Assembly: GCF_037975245.1 (NCBI RefSeq)
Contig: NC_092579.1
Coordinates: forward strand, 1,789,001-1,853,000
DNA: 64,000 bases
Source of the DNA: Apostichopus japonicus
Taxonomy: Eukaryota > Echinodermata > Holothuroidea > Aspidochirotida > Stichopodidae
Direction of reading: 5' to 3'
The notes below the pieces were generated by a model that ran no database searches, was not told where the DNA came from, and was given only the letters and a program-made list of their open reading frames with translations. Each line of letters begins with the position of its first letter. Within the stretch, counting starts at the first letter, position 1. Both the position numbers and the translations under genes were made by a program. Shown one piece after another: positions 61,840 through 64,000 of this stretch.

Positions 61840-62200
61840 TGTACACAAGATTGGAACACTACAGTAAATAATATACCCAGTAAGCTGTTACTAATGTGTA
61901 CACAAGATTGGAACACTACTATAAATATAATACCCAGTAAGCTGTAGAAGACTACTGTGTATGTACACAAGATTGGAACACTACAGTAAATAATATACCA
62001 AGTTAGCTCTAGAAGACTACTGTGTATGTACACAAGATTGGAACACTACAGTAAATATTGTACCCAGCAGCTGTAGAAGACTACTGTGTACACAAGATTG
62101 GAACACTACAGTAAATAATATACCCAGTAAGCTGTTACTATTGTGTACACAAGATTGGAACACTACAGTAAATAATATGTACCCAGTATGCTGTAGAATA
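61840..62200. repeat. Minisatellite, ~52-64 bp unit, six copies
   Basis: Units contain GTGTACACAAGATTGGAACA, CTACAGTAAATAATATACCC and AGTAAGCTGT(A/T)(G/A)(A/C). Two units read TGTGTATGTACAC where others read TGTGTACAC, a four-base TGTA insertion at TA. Nearly every unit contains one CTACAGTA. The array ends at a MITE-like sequence starting at 62205. Confidence 0.9.
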
Positions 62201-62204
62201 TTAC

Positions 62205-62400
62205 CAGGCGCGTATCCAGGATTTTCTAACCCGGGGGGCGCGAATTACTATCTAAGCGGAGCGCCACCATCGGTTGGCGCGGAGCGTACAAGAAAATTTC
62301 TGGATTTGATACCCCCCAGATCACCGGAAATGACACTTCTCGGGCTTGAAAATGACCAACCAAATGTACACTTTTGCCTGAGAACCAAGTATTTCCCAAA
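62205..62400 (+). mobile_element. MITE-like repeat, copy 1
   Basis: Starts CAGGCGCGTATCCAGGA, a hAT-like terminus, followed by a G run and ACTATCTAAGCGGAGCGCCA. Then come GGTTGGCGCGGAGCGTACAA and CCCCCCAGATCACCGGAAAT, then GACACTTCTCGGGCTTG. The same order recurs at 63425-63600. No matching right terminus was identified, so the element end is unknown. Confidence 0.65.
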
Positions 62401-62884
62401 AGTTTTTTTCCATCCATAACCTTTTTGAAGATTGTCACCAGTCACACATCATGTTCGACCTCATTGCATGTCCTATGGATCATTGCTTTTGTAGGCGATT
62501 CTACGTCACGGTCCACAATATCCGAAAGCCCCACTTTTCAAGGTTTTAAGCCCATTATTTGTTGAGAATTTGAAAATTCACATTTCTCGTGAATAAAAAT
62601 CACTTCAAAACATGCCCATAATGTTGCACAAAATTCAATCTATGGACAACCAATAGGGAAAAACCTCCTTGAACCCCTAATAGACAGGTACAAATTGCAC
62701 AAGTAGAGGAAAGTATGATGAAGAATGTTGGTGATGAAATTTTCTAAAATTCAGACACAGTTAATTTATTGGTGTAGAAATATTGCAACCTCTTATAATG
62801 GCTATTATAAAACTTGGTTGAAGGAAATGAAAAATAGCAGATATTTCCGATATCAGGTATATCGAAACCGAACACTACACACAT

Positions 62885-62940
62885 AGGCGTAGGTCCCGTA
62901 GGAGGCGGGCTGCAGCCCCCACCCCCCCCCCCGCAACCAA
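62885..62940 (+). mobile_element. Truncated GGCGTAGG-type MITE end
   Basis: TAGGCGTAGGTCCCGTAGGA, then GGCGGGCTGCAGCCCCCACC and a C run, resembles the left end of the hAT-type MITE at 13043 (GGGCGTAGGAACC, then a G/C-run block with GGCGCCAGCCCCCC). Only the end is recognisable. Confidence 0.45.
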
Positions 62941-63424
62941 TCTTGTTCCTATTTTTTCGGGCACCTACTGAGAGAAAAATAAATAGCAATGAATAGCTTA
63001 AAAATGATCTCCTTGGTAATTAAAATAAAGTTGTAAGATTGGCTGACATTACTACTGTAAAAGAGAGTTTGACATAAATGGATCTGTATGCTTTTTCCCC
63101 ATCTACATAAGACATTTGGTTGTTTACATTAGCATCCGGCGGTATACTGTGTTACTTTCACGGACCGTGCGGTACACGATGCCATGCAATGTAATGACCG
63201 ATGCTTGATTATATGATATTAATATCGATATGTTGAACGCGCGCTTTGCGCACAAAAAAATTTTGGCTTTTTTTTCAGGCAAGTCGTTACAGCCCCAAAT
63301 CCAATTGGGCTCCGCCTTCGACTACACACATAGACAGTTTTTGAGGCTGTTCATCGTGGAACAGGCATTTTAATGCTCACTGATATGATGTTATATCTGC
63401 TCTTTGCTTTACAAATTCGAACAG

Positions 63425-63600
63425 GCATGTAGCGAGTAATTGCCAAGGGAGGGGCGAAGCCTGTATGCAAACTATCTAAGCGAAGCGCTACCATGGGTTG
63501 GCGCGAAGCGTACAAGAAAAATTTTGGCCGAAAATGCCTCCCAGATCGCTGGAAATGACACTTCCCAGGCCTTGTAAGTTGCACCTAAGCATTGTCTATT
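63425..63600 (+). mobile_element. MITE-like repeat, copy 2
   Basis: Shares CTATCTAAGCGAAGCGCTAC, then CATGGGTTGGCGCGAAGCGT, ACAAGAAAAATTT, CTCCCAGATCGCTGGAAATG and ACACTTCCCAGGCCTTG with 62205-62400 in the same order and orientation, at roughly 80% identity by eye. A run of ten or more G follows at about 63639-63650. No coding capacity. Confidence 0.65.
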
Positions 63601-64000
63601 TTGAAATTACTAGTGATGTCATAAAGAAAATTTGCTCGGGGGGGGGGGGGCGGTCGCCCCTTCCCGAAATGCGTCATGTTCCCGACGATCCCGTCGAGTT
63701 CAAGACCAGCCACAGTTGGTTCCATATATTGTACAATTGTTTAAGGCGTCCATACACACACACGCGTTATGATAGACCATATATAGTATTTATATAGATA
63801 CATTAGTGAGAGAGGGAAAAAAACGTCAAAAATGGAGTTGTTGGTGTAAGGGGTAGGGTGAGGCGCACACCCCCTCCGTAATCCTTGATCTGTGTATATA
63901 ACCTGTGTATATAATAGGGATCAGCGCTTAAACTATGACTGTTCCTCTTTCTCTTCCCGAAGTCTTGGCTATCTTCTACTCCCTCCCTTTCTCCTTTTTC

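Larger units (their letters stand above)
50847..64000. other. Probable first intron of the KCTD gene, no further exon recognised
   Basis: No segment resembles the rest of the BTB domain or any other protein on either strand. Open frames such as 52364-52651, 55369-55755 and 60005-60244 lack family features. The stretch contains three minisatellite or MITE groups (listed separately), a G-rich run near 53165-53185, and more than half of all TACTGTA/TACAGTA heptamers in the window. Confidence 0.55.

Overview
The window is animal nuclear DNA: AT-rich, intron-rich, with three recognisable host genes, degenerate retroelements, DNA-transposon debris and many minisatellites. The protein similarities, the tRNA-derived SINE and the short GGCGTAGGAA-ended elements suggest a marine invertebrate, perhaps an echinoderm such as a sea cucumber. 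That assignment is low confidence and rests on general look, not on a search.

Layout. 1-4.9 kb: no gene; an inverted repeat carrying a hammerhead-like motif, and a purine tract. 5.0-11.9 kb (+): a complete eight-exon mitochondrial dicarboxylate carrier (SLC25A10), 293 aa, flanked by an inverted pair of ~330 bp repeats and with a 67-bp satellite ending at its exon 7 acceptor. 12-22 kb: no gene; a hAT-type MITE with an 8-bp target duplication, a ~72-bp minisatellite and a tRNA-derived SINE. 22-42 kb: a transposon graveyard with several Ty3/Gypsy gag-protease-RT fragments, a broken piggyBac transposase, a hAT transposase C-terminus, two LINE 3' ends, and three dispersed exon-like pieces of an XPG/FEN1-like 'HEEADTR' protein family. 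42.2-47.6 kb (-): a complete eight-exon PIGQ (547 aa), with a tandem partial duplication of one exon and an acceptor-anchored minisatellite. 48.5-50.1 kb: two foldback MITEs. 50.6 kb (+): the first coding exon of a KCTD2/5/17-type BTB gene, whose remaining exons I could not find in the window. 50.8-64 kb: probably its first intron, with minisatellites and MITE fragments.

The three host genes do unrelated jobs: mitochondrial dicarboxylate/phosphate exchange, the first step of GPI-anchor synthesis in the ER, and a probable cullin-3 adaptor. They are linked by position only.

The most striking signal is not a gene. The heptamer TACTGTA/TACAGTA occurs about 100 times by eye. Tandem-repeat copies with and without it differ by exactly five bases (CTGTA or CAGTA added at a TA). 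Three unrelated degenerate reading frames (piggyBac, a LINE and the XPG-like gene) are each broken at exactly this heptamer, by five extra bases. This is the footprint that Tc1/mariner-type (Sleeping Beauty-like) excision leaves. I infer that this genome is peppered with transposon excision scars.
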